From: Trissonchulus latispiculum
Lineage: Eukaryota > Nematoda > Enoplea > Enoplida > Ironidae
Length of the DNA: 64,000 nucleotides
Direction of reading: 5' to 3'
Assembly: GCA_030248195.1 (NCBI GenBank)
Contig: JASAND010013601.1
Location: 1 to 64,000, forward strand
Below the pieces are notes generated by a model. The model worked only from the letters and a program-made list of their open reading frames with translations, was not told where the DNA came from and ran no database searches. A program made the translations under genes and the position numbers. Numbering within the stretch: the first letter of the stretch is position 1; each line of letters begins with the position of its first letter. This document shows, one piece after another, positions 12,180-23,773 of the stretch.

Positions 12180-12901
12180 TAGGGTTGGGCATCGGAAAAA
12201 AAGTCCCGGAAAAAAAAGGTTTTTTTCCGTTTTTTTCCTTTTTTTTCCGGAGGGTCGGAAAAAAACGGAAAAAAAGTCGGAAAAATTTAGTCATTCTGGG
12301 AAGTTTTAGAAGTGTTCAAATGAAAAATTTTAGTGATTTTTCTCAAATTTTGCTCCCTTTTTTCAAATTATTGTCTTTGGTTAGAGTTTGCTCTTATTTT
12401 GAAGCCCGAACTTTATTTGAAGTTTTCTTCATTTTTCATGAACTGCTCAGCTTTATGAAGTATTATTGTCAATGTCAGTTCAACGAGAAACTCTTTATTA
12501 TTGCGGCCGAGAACAGACAGACAGACAGCTTTTTACTTACATATAAAATCCAAAGTTGTGAAAGAAAAAATTATGCACACGGTAAAACTATTTGAAAGTT
12601 GTCACTGCTCCCAGAAACTAAGGTACCTGGTAATTGTGCCTATAGTCTGTTGAACCTTCGTTTGAAAATTTTTTCACAACTGCTTAGTTTGGATACTTTG
12701 AAAGGCTTACAAAAGTGTTCAAATGGCGTTTACATGACGAAATATTCGTTAAGACAGGATACAAATGCTATAGAAACAAATTTTGAGACGCTCTGGCATG
12801 ATTAAGACAGCGGAAAAAAAGTCGGAAAAAAACCGGAAAAAAACCGGAAAAAAAGTACTTTTTTTCCGCTCGACTTTTTTTCCGGAAAAAAACCAACCCT
12901 A
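12180..12901. mobile_element. hAT-like element with CCGGAAAAAA subterminal repeats
   Basis: The ends are TAGGGTTGG and CCAACCCTA, with the exact 8-bp duplication atatacac at 12172-12179 and 12902-12909. Both subterminal regions are built from (T)7CCGG / CCGG(A)7 units. The interior ORFs are not recognisable proteins. Confidence 0.88.
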
Positions 12902-13200
12902 ATATACACACAGAATAAGTTAGCATAAAGTACATATACATCTAGGTACATACAACACAGAAGCTATATCATAAACAGCTAAAATGCAAACGCTCGCACA
13001 GACACAATAATCACCGAATAAAATTGGAATCCATGCTTAGAAGACAAAGTTTAGATCACTACGGGCAGTGCCACTGAATTAATTATACCCGTTCAAGCCG
13101 TCCAGTCCACAAAATCAGCTTCTAAGCAAGCAAATGGTCGTTAGCCGAACCGTAAGTCACGTAATCCCATCTACAAAACCAATCAAATTAGGGGGAAAAC

Positions 13201-13620
13201 TTAAACCCAACTACAGCACTTGTTCATTTTACGAGCAGACGTGTAGAACATTTTACTCTGGGCACTGAGCCCTTCCGACTTTTCCACCAAATCGTCCAAC
13301 TTCTCCCCACGTTCCAGAACCTTCTGTATGGTGTCGTGAAGGACAATCTTGGTCTCGTCCAGTTCATTCTGAATACGACTCATGGAATCGGCCTCCTGGG
13401 GATTCTGATAACGAGCCAGATAGCTGTCCAGAGGTTTGAAGTCCGCACCGCCATCGCCCATACCCGACCACACGGATGCCGTCGGATAGCGTTGGGAAAA
13501 CTCGTCCAGAATTCGGGTCAGCAGGTTAAATGCCACTCGCTGCGGATACTCGGTATCGGCCACGGCCACGCCGCACAGGCCGTCCGCACGACAGTAGACG
13601 TGGACCATGTAGTCCTGTTC
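13201..13620 (-). CDS. YKT6: YKT6 R-SNARE, exon 2 (C-terminal part)
   Basis: YKT6 is a lipid-anchored R-SNARE acting in ER-Golgi, endosomal and autophagic membrane fusion. This exon starts after AG at 13621-13622 (minus strand) with EQDYMVHVYCR, completes the longin domain, and encodes the SNARE motif (ELDETKIVLHDTIQKVLERG, with the R-SNARE Arg). It ends KMNKCCSWV and a TAA at 13203-13201. The last residues form a double-Cys prenylation/palmitoylation tail (CC plus a CaaX-like CSWV). Joined in phase 0 to exon 1, the protein is 198 residues, the length of the human protein. I see no frameshift or missing residue, so it is probably functional. Confidence 0.96.
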   Translation of the reverse strand, partial: EQDYMVHVYCRADGLCGVAVADTEYPQRVAFNLLTRILDEFSQRYPTASVWSGMGDGGADFKPLDSYLARYQNPQEADSMSRIQNELDETKIVLHDTIQKVLERGEKLDDLVEKSEGLSAQSKMFYTSARKMNKCCSWV

Positions 13621-14022
13621 CTAAAATACGTAACAACACAAACATTATGTAACAGTTTGCTCATAAGCTCTAGCAGAATGTTTTATGTCAACCGACATAG
13701 GCGCAGCAAAGACATACAGAAAGTGGAAAATTGTACAGGTGAAGACCTCTAAAACCTGGACCTGGACGAAGAGAGCTAACATAACACGGACATCATTTTT
13801 CTACCAACCACGAACTCACAACGGTGATATTTAAAAAATCGCAGTTGCGCTTGATACGCAAACGCAGCCAGCTGTCCGATGTTGTCCGAATGTCGACCGT
13901 GATGCCTGAAGGTCTTTCTGGACCGCTGAACTCGAATATGAATTGCACAATGTGCCAATGTCAGACCACTTTTATATGTGGATAAGTTTTATAGCAAGCC
14001 TAACAAAAAATCACCCGAAATT

Positions 14023-15188
14023 TTAACAAAAAAATCACCCCACCCTGACTCACAGGAAAGTCGCAGAGACCCAATTTTTTGCAAGGTGAGCCTGTGAGTT
14101 TGAGCCCCTAGGACCTCTCCACGCGTTCAGGGCAGACCTTTAGGTGAGGGTACCCAAAAGTGACCTCAAAAACGTTCATGACCGAAGTTCGAATTTCGGC
14201 TGCTATTTACTAAGGAAAGACCCTACGCAACCCATATTCTGCATGTGACATGTCCTGACTGTGGGCTATCGATACATATATAGAAGTTCCCAGTCGAACC
14301 TCTGAGCCGTCCTGGGGTAGGTGATTTTTTGTTAAAATTTTAACAAATAAAAAATCATTTTTATGTTTCGTTACTGAAGCCAGAACAGCAGCTAGAGCAA
14401 AACTAACGTCAAAATCGAGCTCAGCGACCTCGAAAACCCTTATATACGTTGTTTCTGAGGTTGCTTGACACTTCTGGGAGTCCAACCTGGTGACCAGCCG
14501 GGCCTGGACCGTCCGACGGGAAACGTGATCCCAGAAGTCAGTATTAGCCCATAGTTACCTAAAAACTAATGCCAGATTTGAATTCAGCGCCCTCGAAAAC
14601 CCCCTAGGACATGTTTATAGCCACTTCGAACTGTCCAGTTGGTACCTGGAGGGTCCGGACGGGTCCGGCAGGGGTCACGGGACCGTGGGTCATACCCCAG
14701 CAACATACGAAGTTCTGAGATTCTCTGCCAAAATGCCTGGAAATAGGTTATAATCACTCACAAACACGAAAAAACAACGTTTTAGCCTTTAAACCGGCAC
14801 TTTAGAGCCACCAGACTTCATACTGGACGCTGTCGGGGGCCATTAGTGACCGCTGAGACTTCGGCGGGGTCAGTTGCCTTAGTTGGAGCACTAGGTTAGC
14901 GGTTTGGGGTTCTAAATACGTTATTTAGTGCGCTCTATCCAAAACTGATGAGAAAAAGTTGCTAGCTGCTGTCTGGGATCCGATCCGCCACTGATTTTTT
15001 TTGTTAAACCTTTAACAAAAAAATCACACATTTTCGTCTACTGCTACTTACTGGTAGGTCGTAGAGCAACGAAACTCGGGTGGTTTTAAAGCTTAGCCCG
15101 AGACCTATCCATGGGTCCTCAAAGTAATCGATTTGGTTTAGTTTTGCGAAAGTTCCAGCCAAAAAACTGAATTTTGATTTTTTGTTAA
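14023..15188. repeat. Three consecutive units bounded by TTAACAAAAAAATCA / TGATTTTTTGTTAA
   Basis: Within the YKT6 intron the sequence TTTTAACAAAAAAATCA and its inverse TGATTTTTTGTTAAA recur at 14023, 14321-14355, 14991-15028 and 15173-15188. They bound units of about 320, 670 and 180 bp placed end to end. Interiors share diverged phrases such as cagcg.cctcgaaaaccc. They are probably adjoining or nested fold-back elements of one family. No ORF. Confidence 0.55.
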
Positions 15189-16613
15189 GGGCCTTTTCGC
15201 GAATGGGTTAAACGAGTTAAAATTAACTCGATCCTTTTCGCGAATGAGTTAAAAGAGTTAAATTTAACTCGCCGAGTTAAGCAGAGTTAAAATTTTTAAC
15301 CCTGCGGTCATTCGCGAAAAGAGTTAAAAATTAACTCTTTTAACTCTACTCTTTTCGTGAATGACATGTAGAGTTAAAAAGCTGCAGAGTTAAATTTAAC
15401 TCTACCCTTTTCGCGAATGGGTTAAATTTAACTCTTTTAACTCGCTCGCGTCATTTTACATTGAATTTTAACCCTCGTCTCAGCACGCGGGTTAAACGAG
15501 TTAAAAATCTTATACGCTTTGCATTATTATTGCCACGTTTTGTGCACATAATAAAGCTTTAAATATGACAAGATAATCGAACCAATGAAAGGACAGTACG
15601 TAATTTCATTGGATGGTTCATAATACTTCAAAATTGATTAAACTTTTGCCAACATTGTGCTGAATTATTCACACTAAAGCAACAAAATATTTAGTAAAAT
15701 AGAAAATAGATGGAAAAATTGTTTAAACATGCTGCTTTATTAGAAACAATAATTAATTAGAATTAATTATAGGAGATAATACTAATTATAAATAAGCATT
15801 AAATTATAAATTGTTTTTGCCAGGTAGGTATTTGACAGCACTTAATGAATGCAAATTTGAAGTATGTATAAGAGCTGGCAACATTAAAGCCGAATATGAG
15901 AAAACTGGAACCAATCGACCGCCTTTTTCCGAAAAGTATACTTATTAAGACCTGATTTTGCTACGGATAACATAAACCAAAAAGTAAGATTGTAAAATTA
16001 AAATTAATGCCAATTTTAAAATTTTAAATTTTAAAACAATATCTCGACTAACATTGCAGTTTTAAGGTTTAAAGCCTAAGTGTAGGTTTTAGTTTCAACT
16101 GGTGACGCTCCATAACAGAATTACAGGGTCGATTGTTATCCCAACTGCCCTTTTAAGGGCAACCATTTCAAGTGAAATTTGAAATCTGTTTATGAAATTT
16201 AATTTAATAAAATGTTTATCTATTTAATTTTATAATTTAATTTATTTTAATTAATTAAATGAATAATTAATTCATTTATTAATTAATTTATTTAATTTTA
16301 ACTCTTCTCGCGAATGCACAGTGTTCATTTTGACTTCTCCCGTTTTATCTCTTTTAACTCTTTTCGCGAATGCAGAGAGTTAATTTTAACTCTCCAGTTT
16401 TAATTCTTTTAACTCTTTTCGCGAATGCGCAGAGTTAATTTTAACTCTTCGAATTTTAACTCTTTTAACTCTTCCATTTTTAACCCTGCAGAGTTAAAAG
16501 AGTTAAAAACATGCAGAGTTAAAATTAACTCCATGCATTCATGAAAAGGGTTAAAAGAGTTAATTTTAACTCTACTCTACTCTACTCTACTCTACCCATT
16601 CGCGAAAAGGCCC
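15189..16613. mobile_element. Harbinger-like non-autonomous element in the YKT6 intron
   Basis: The ends are GGGCCTTTTCGCGAATGGG and its inverse, flanked by TAA at 15186-15188 and 16614-16616, as expected for PIF/Harbinger (TWA duplications). Both subterminal regions repeat GAGTTAAAATTAACTC-like units and TTTTCGCGAATG. The ~700-bp core (15480-16300) is A+T-rich with no transposase ORF. Confidence 0.8.
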
Positions 16614-16687
16614 TAAGTTTGCTATACGTAACACTCCAACAGTAATATAAAATCTGAGGTACGAGACATATATACATAAAAACTTAC

Positions 16688-16864
16688 CTTAACCGAACTT
16701 CTAGACGGCTTGGCGCTTCGTTCAATGATAACTTTACCAGTAAAGATCATAAATTCCTGGACGGAGCCTCGCTGAAAGAATCCAAACTGAGCCAAATCGT
16801 AAGACCCCTTCAGCAGTTTCACTTGGTCCCCAGAGTAATAAATTATGATTGAATAAATTTTCAT
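16688..16864 (-). CDS. YKT6: YKT6 R-SNARE, exon 1 (start, longin domain)
   Basis: The ATG is at 16864 on the minus strand. The exon encodes exactly 59 codons, starting MKIYSIIIYY and including the conserved FFQRGSVQEFM segment of the longin domain. It ends SSVK with the donor GTAAGT immediately after, phase 0. The 3067-bp intron (13621-16687) contains three diverged TTAACAAAAAAATCA-bounded units and a Harbinger-like transposon. The start is chosen by alignment with the known N terminus of the family. No promoter motif is obvious upstream. Confidence 0.96.
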
Positions 16865-17282
16865 TCTAGAAAACAGACAATGCGTAAAACAAACTACTGT
16901 ACACAGAAAAGATCAATCTTGTGAAAACAACGAATCTATTGATACAGACTGCAAAAATAGACACACAAAGGTGGCTGGAGTGTAAATTAACGGACCAAAC
17001 AGGATTGACAAAGAAAATTCCATACCAGCTGTTTACTACGTAAGTACACATAAGACATACACTTATGGGGAAAGGAAGAAAAGGGAAAGGAAGAACACTA
17101 ATAAAATACGTAATATGCACTGGATACGGACAAGGGAATACAGAAAAAAGTGAGACAAATGGTCCCGTCTTTTAAGATAACAAATAAAAATATCCTCTTT
17201 TTGGTGTTATGTTGGCATCTTACTGATTTTTCTTTGATTTCGCGATCATTGATACAGCAATCTGTTTCGGGTCTTGTCTAGA

Positions 17283-17440
17283 TTACCCCCCACCGCTCAA
17301 ACTCGTTAAGACCGCATGAACTAAAATTTGGTACGGGTATGTTTTCAAACACGGTGAGTTCAAGTATCGCAAAAATTTTTCGATTTCACAAATTTTTTTA
17401 ATTTTTAAGGGAAGACCAAGGGTTGCGAAAGAAAATCTTC
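17283..17440. mobile_element. Half copy of the CCCCCCACC-ended fold-back family
   Basis: It matches the left arm of the element at 61858 (CCCCCCACCGCTCA..., GGTACGGGTATG) and then breaks off without an inverted partner nearby. Confidence 0.5.
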
Positions 17441-17717
17441 CCAATGAAAAATCATCCGAACCACAGCGACTGTACCAAGGATTTTGAAATGGGAGGGGTC
17501 CAAGGTCAAACGCTAAGAGGGGGTCTGGGGTTGATCCCGCCAAAATTAAACAAATTGGAAAATTTTACATTGAATGTTCAGGCCATTAAAGAAGCGAATT
17601 ATCATGATAAAGAAGCAAAAATTTTAAAACAGCTGGCTCTGACATACACTTATCAAAAATTTTTCTTTCTGTCACTGTAAAAGGGGTACATAGACAGATA
17701 CATAAGACAGCACACAC

Positions 17718-18148
17718 TAGAGATGAGCACGGGCCGGATTTTTTCGGCCCGGCCCGGCCCGCTCCAACACCTTGCTCGGCCCGGCCCGGCCCGGCCCGCT
17801 GGCAAAATCTTTCGGCCCGGCCCGGCCCGCAAGCTAACAAAATTCGGCCTGGCCCGGCCCGCCAAAACAAAATTTCCAAAATTTTACTAACAATTTTATT
17901 TCAAAGGCTTCAACGCATGGTGGAAACGCTAAAATGTGCTACGAAATGTTAAATTGTGCTGTAAATTAACCAGAATGCGTAAATATTTAGCTAATAAAAG
18001 TGATTTAGTGATTTCAAAACATTTTGGAGGGTCGATCCGGCCCGTTTCGGCCCGCAGTTAAAACATTTCTCAGCCCGGCCCGGCCCGCTCCAAAACCTTG
18101 CTCGGCCCGGCCCGGCCCGGGCCGGCGGGCCGAAATGCTCATGCGGTC
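17718..18148. mobile_element. Eroded hAT-like element with GGCCCGGCC arrays
   Basis: The left end has TAGAGATGAGCACGGGCCGG and the inverted right end CATGAGCATTTCGGCCC. Both arms are full of CGGCCCGGCCCG. No 8-bp duplication could be matched. It resembles the element at 10321 in its arrays but has different termini (GATGAGCA instead of CCTGCAT). Confidence 0.65.
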
Positions 18149-18639
18149 TTGATTCGAACCTATCCTAATTCTATCGGAAATCGTCCAGATTGACATACAG
18201 TTATGTACGCTTGCACCAATATATCATATCAAGTATATACGAAAGGCGTCAAGATGACAGGGGAAAGCAAGATAGAGAGCAGATTTCTCAACGCATGTTC
18301 ATATCACGGTGATTTACAAAAATTATATACATGTCTATGTTCTTCAATCATCTAGAATTTATACGAAATCAACAGCACGAATTCCCAGCTTCAAAAACCA
18401 TGCCATCATTTCATCTGAATGACGTAATTAGAACAGCAGAAAGCTTACGCAATTACCTTCCCAAAACTCAGTCAGAGGACAGATACACACACGTGTACAA
18501 ATAAATAAGTATATATATACAATGCAAAAAACAAGGATTATGCAGAGCGTGGCGATACTAAGGCAGACGCACACATGTGTGCAACTTTCGCAAAACTTAA
18601 CAATTTGGTAGGGATGCATTTGACTACATTCTGATCGAT

Positions 18640-18980
18640 CTGCAGCAAAATTTTAAAATTTTTGAATTTTTAGGTTTTCCAAGGTTACCAATGGGGACCA
18701 AATTTTTTACTGAAAAGTAGCACGAAGGGGTTTTCTGGGTCGCTGAACACAAATCTGAGAGCAGTTTTTCGATGCAAATTTGCGTTAGTTAGAAATATAA
18801 GAAAATACATAAGAAATAAATATAAGAAAAGAAACAAGCTTAAACGTTAAGGCTGTTTCTAGCTATCGAAAAGTTGGATCGAAAAACGGCTTTCATATTC
18901 GTGTTCAGTGACCCAGAAAACTCCTGTATGCCACTTGTTAGCAAAACTGAACGAAAATTTTGGTTCCTCTTGCTCGCCCT
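18640..18980. mobile_element. Fold-back element of the GCTGAATCG family, diverged copy
   Basis: Inverted phrases gggttttctgggtcgctgaa and ttcagtgacccagaaaactc flank a centre near 18800, matching the inner arms of the copies at 7150 and 63140. Confidence 0.6.
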
Positions 18981-19179
18981 TGGAAAACGAGCGTATACGA
19001 ACAGTGGCTTATATGCTACAAGCTGTATGCCTTTTAGGTTATCTCCAAGAAGGCAAAAATATCAACTATAGACAAGCAGTGGGCGGGCACAAACTGATGG
19101 AGCCTGTAGAGAGACACAACCGGCAAAGTCACTTATCAGGTACAGCTGGGTACAGATACGTAGCCAGGTAGTAGCTCAA

Positions 19180-20200
19180 ACTCAGGTCTTAAGCTTACGA
19201 TGATCCGAAAGAATACATTTATCGGCAGATAGGTGAGACAACAGAACCAGTATATAACTCGTATTACATAATATAGGTAGCACACAATTAAAATGAACAA
19301 AATGCTACGGGTTAGGCTGGCTTTAAGGACAGTCACTGAAATTAACAAAGACGAGATAAATTATAATTCAACTTGATGAGAGGTGTGATGAAAAGAGCAT
19401 GAAGGTAGGTGCAAAAAACAGACACAGGCCATGATGGTGAGAGAACTAATGTTGGTGAAGTTAGCTTGCCGTGAGTATATACGTAGTCGATAATGCACAA
19501 AAATGTGCTTGTGGAAAGGAAAACCAATTTCCGACAGACATAAAACAGAATGCACACGAACGAACAACCAGAAATAAAAGACAAGCAACAAGAAACAAAA
19601 ACAGGCACCGAATTCATGCATAGAATTCCCTTAATGACGACAACCGCTCCACCTTCGTAATAAGCCCAAAATAAAATTTCAGTCCAGCAAGTCCTCTAAC
19701 CAAGCCTAACTTCCATCAAGCTCGTGACGATAATCATATAAGATAGGTATATAAGCATACTCCCTCCTACGCTTCAGGCTAAACCTCTCTCAATACCAAA
19801 CTAGATATCACCAAATCTAGCTAAGTTTCAAAAAAAACAGAAAAAAGAAGGAATAAAGGACTCAGCACAAAGACAAGGATACATAGCCCGACAGTGAAGA
19901 CAACAAGCTAAAAAATAAACTATCTGCGCCAGTACAACTTTAACAACATAAATAAAATAATTTGAGTTTTGAAACAAACAAGTCCTATGTAGTCCTGTCC
20001 GTAAACGGAAGTAAAAGAACCATTAAATTTATGCAACCAAACTTTAGCCAATGTGTATATAATATTGCATTCATCAATAAAATTCGCACTTTCAAATGTT
20101 AAACTCTTCTAGAATTTCAAATCTAGAAATTTCATTTTCTGTAATTTTCGACCTTCAGTCTCAGTTTTGAATCAATTTTAATATTGACGTAGTTTAATTT
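19180..20200. other. No gene or repeat recognised
   Basis: A+T-rich sequence with short unsupported ORFs only; no inverted termini or arrays found by eye. It lies between YKT6 and ALG11. Confidence 0.5.
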
Positions 20201-20246
20201 TTTCCCGAACAACGTTCGAAATGAAAAAGATTCAGAAGAATCAGAA

Positions 20247-20375
20247 TTGCTGGAATTTCCATATGGGGCAAACGATCTGTCATATGCACATGGGGCAAAT
20301 ATGTTGGCCCATATGCATATGGGACAGAAATTCTTGCCCCATATTCATATGGGGCAATTATACACGTCATGGTCC
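20247..20375. repeat. Cluster of CATATGGGGCA repeats
   Basis: Five or so alternating direct and inverted copies of CATATGGGGCAA / TTGCCCCATAT spaced 20-30 bp apart. Confidence 0.6.
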
Positions 20376-20582
20376 GTAACATATACATTTTTAAAATATG
20401 GCGACGGAAGGGAGGCGAGCCGAAGCAACGATGTATAAAACGCTAGAATGAAATTGATCTAGAAATTACTTATTTTCAAGGCAACACGTAGAGCTCAACG
20501 GAACACCCAAACAACCGTTTCCATCGGAAAAACGACTGGAGAAAAACCGGGAGTCTAACTGGAATTCAACAAACCTATCATA

Positions 20583-21211
20583 GGGCATCATTCACAAAGC
20601 CTTGGTACCCTACCGCTGGCAGCTTTTAAGGATTACAAGTGGTTAAACCAGTTGGTTAACCACTGCTTCAAAATTCACAAAAATGTTTTACCAGTGGTAT
20701 GCTACCACTGGTAAGGGAATTTACAAACCAGGGCGGAGGTGGTTTGGAGGAAAAATTTAATTTAAAAATCTAGAATATGGTCCATTTTAACAACGTTTAC
20801 AGTAATCGTAATAGCAAACCAGCTTATATATTATGAAACTGAACTACCAATGAGGAACTAAAATTTTAAAATTTTAAGAAACAGTAGTTCGCGTTTTTAT
20901 TACAATTCCGAACAATTTGTAATTCAAGATGCCTTTCAAAAAGATACTTATATTTTACTCGAGTAATACGCCACATTTCCAAAAGTTATTTTAATTTGCA
21001 CATCAAGCCGCTAGTAGCGCTTGCTTGCCAGTGGTTACAACTTACTTGGAAAGCGGAAGATATCAAAGAAAATATGTAAGCAACCACTGGTAATATAACC
21101 AATTGGTTGTGAATTCGCCTTTCTAACCAAATGGTTTTTTCTTACCACTGAAACCCTACTGGTGGTAGCCTTACCAGTGGTAGCCTAACCAGAGCTTAGT
21201 GAATACCGCCC
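20583..21211. mobile_element. Harbinger-like MITE with ACCAGTGGTA repeats
   Basis: The ends are GGGCATCATTCACAAAGC and, inverted, GGGCGGTATTCACTAAGC, with ATA at 20580-20582 and 21212-21214. Near both ends ACCAGTGGTA and ACCACTGGTA are repeated. The GGGC start, 3-bp duplication and lack of an ORF fit a PIF/Harbinger-type non-autonomous element, although ATA is not the classic TWA. Confidence 0.65.
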
Positions 21212-21751
21212 ATAGTAGTGCTGTATTGCTATACTGGTAATATACAAATTTCACTTTTTCATCCTTTCGATTTTCGACGGCGGATATCCAGGTTTTGCCG
21301 CAAACATTAGCGGACAAGCAGCACTTCCAAAGTGTAGGCCTTTTCTGCAAAGTGGTGGGGGACTTTCTCTAAACCTACCGCTCCTCCCAAAACCAAAGGA
21401 AGCACTTCTGGTATATACAGAATTTTGCCGCAAACAATTCGATCAGACTAATTTCCAAAGTTTTCAGTTTTGCCGGTAAAACTTTTTGAACTTCTACGAG
21501 CAAGTATGCCTGTTTGCGCAATAGTAACCAACTGTACATATGTATAGGGTAAATTTGTAGTAAAACTTTCGCACACACAACCTCATTATGATCCGTGGGG
21601 TGGGACGCGAGACAACCCCAAGCCATAAAAATACCTAGAGTAACCACAAAAATGCAACAAATCTAAATTAAAGCAACGACTATTGATGACAGCAAGAGAT
21701 CATTTAATGAAAGAACTTTAGTATCAACTCACAAAGCCAGCAGCAAAAATC

Positions 21752-21757
21752 TTTATT
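21752..21757 (-). promoter_or_regulatory. Polyadenylation signal AATAAA for ALG11
   Basis: AATAAA on the minus strand about 92 bases after the ALG11 stop codon. Confidence 0.6.
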
Positions 21758-21848
21758 GCATGGAATAGAAAAAGCACGCGAGAACAGTGAGAATGTGTGC
21801 GAAAAAGAACCTCAGATAAAGCAATTTCTTTTTAAAATTCTTTAAAGC

Positions 21849-22123
21849 CTAAAAATTGAGTATGCTGTCACAGGCATCCACAAAGGCGTCTTCAAATTTT
21901 TGGGAGGAGAACCGTTTAACAGATTCTTGTGCCGCCTTTCTTATTTCCTGTCGTTCCGATGGCTTCATGTCGACAATAGACAGGATTGCATTTGCATATT
22001 CTTCCGGGGACTCTGCCGTAAACCCGGTCTTTTGGCCATCAAAAGCGACCAAAATGTCAAGTTTCGGTCCACCAGAATTGTGAGCAACCATAATGTTTCC
22101 AGCCGCCATTCCTTCTACTACAG
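21849..22123 (-). CDS. ALG11: ALG11 mannosyltransferase, terminal exon
   Basis: ALG11 is the ER-membrane GDP-mannose-dependent transferase that adds the fourth and fifth mannoses to the dolichol-linked oligosaccharide on the cytosolic face. This exon starts after TTGCAG, completes the split codon G|CT, and continues VVEGMAAGNIMVAHNSGGPK, the end of the conserved GT4 EX7E-type region and the nucleotide-sugar binding segment. It ends ...DACDSILNF and TAG at 21851-21849. The reading frame agrees with the preceding exon (26316). Confidence 0.96.
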
Positions 22124-22627
22124 CTGCAACAAAAATTACATCATAATATACATTATTAAGAATCTATTCTATAGTTAATTCATTCTAACTGGTTCTCCAC
22201 TCCACAGACCTATATATACTATTGACAAATAAGACCTATAATTCTTTAGCAAACAAAAACTAGCATGAATCAGCACATTAGCGTGGACTCTTCGAGCTCT
22301 GAAATAAAGTGGTAGTTTGCAAAGTTAAAAGTGCAAGACCAATAATCTAATACCTAAACTGCGTGATAACGCAAGCAAATAGCTTCAACAATCAAGAGGC
22401 CAAGTAAGTACTCAAGTATCGACAAGGCTGACACAAATGCCACGAGGGTCTGAGACAGGGGCGCATCCAAGAGATCCCCAGCCCAAGCCCTGACAGGTTT
22501 CGAAGGTAAGAAAAAAGTTAAGAAGCAGAAAGGAGAAAATGAAAAAGGAAAAAAGAATCAAAAAGTTTCGCGCCATTGGCGCGATATAACATTTTCTGTT
22601 TTCTGTAGTTCAAAATTTTTAAAAAAT

Positions 22628-22772
22628 TAGTACCGTATTATGCCAAACTGTGGCCCATGGGCGTTTTTTCGGAATAGGAAATTTCAGATTTGATTTTTCT
22701 AATCCAAAAAAGAGTCCACCCCTAGAAAAAACACCCATGGGCTACATTTAGGAAACCGTCTTATAATTACGT
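22628..22772. repeat. Small inverted repeat centred on a GCCCATGGGCGTTTTTTC motif
   Basis: The left arm has GTGGCCCATGGGCGTTTTTTC and the right arm its inverse GAAAAAACACCCATGGGCTAC. About 145 bp, in the last ALG11 intron. Possibly a very short MITE. Confidence 0.5.
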
Positions 22773-23243
22773 ATTGGTAGATACTGCTTTGCCAAGTTTT
22801 AATAAATTCGATACATTTCTACGAACGACAAGCTACAGTCCCGGCTGAAAATACCCCCCCGTTTCCGAGCAACTCGCGAATTGCTTCAACTTCCGAGCAA
22901 CTTCCGAACACTAGCAAATAATGCTCGCAAATTTCCACGAGCAGCCATTTTTTGTAAATCTGTTTCAAGGTTTGAAAGTTTAGTAGTTTAGTTTGTACGG
23001 TTTTTTCTATGACAATTTAAACTTTTAAAAAAGAAAAAATTATGTAAGCAAAACTCTAAATTATGAACTTTAAAAATTGCTTCCGTGAAACAATTTTAAT
23101 TAATTACCACAAATAATTGGGTGTGGGTAAAAACCAGCTCCAGCCCCAGCCCCAGCCTCGCACCAGTCTAAGAAAAACAGCCCCTTCTCTCGCTGACCAG
23201 TGTACACTTTAAACTAAGGACTTAACACATCATTATGCATATG

Positions 23244-23773
23244 TCATAAAGAAATAATGAGAAACGCCTGCCTGCAGTCACTAAGGCCGTAGCCTTAGTC
23301 CGAACAGGAGAGAGCCAATGGGCGCTGTGAGCGCTCTTACCCAGAGGGAACTAATCTCTGGAGATCCTGCCTGGTTGTCCAGAAGAGGACAGCCAGCTCG
23401 GCTCTATCTGTGCTGCAACATAGCCAGAGAAGGTTTTATCAAAACCTCTCTGACTGTGCTATGCACAGAAAGAGGACTGCAGTGGCCAGCGGATCTCCGT
23501 AGAGATACAAACAGCATTTACGTCAAGAAAATGAAGTAAACGCTGGCCAGCAGGCGGATCCACGAAGGATACAAGGCATTAATCATAAAGAAACAATGAG
23601 ATTAGTTCTCTCTGGGTAAGAGCGCTCACCGCGCCCATTGGCTCTCTCCTGTTCGGACTAAGGCTACGGCCTTAGTGACTGCAGGCAGGCGTTTCTCATT
23701 ATTTCTTTATGATTAATGCCTTGTATCCTTCGTGGATCCGCCTGCTGGCCAGCGTTTACTTCATTTTCTTGAC
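23244..23773. mobile_element. Nested insertion with A-X-B-A'-B' inverted-repeat layout
   Basis: Block A (about 23248-23352) is inverted at 23600-23712, and block B (23521-23598) is inverted at 23703-23773, so the two stems interleave. The insertion is flanked by a 15-bp direct repeat, atcattatgcatatg, at 23229-23243 and 23774-23788; the uninterrupted arm on the other side of the host element carries this sequence once. No ORF is recognised. Confidence 0.75.

Noticed and set aside
12065..12595. 176-residue ORF
   Set aside because: Spans the end of a hAT-like element with CCGGAAAA arrays; lysine/phenylalanine-rich low-complexity translation with no recognisable domain.
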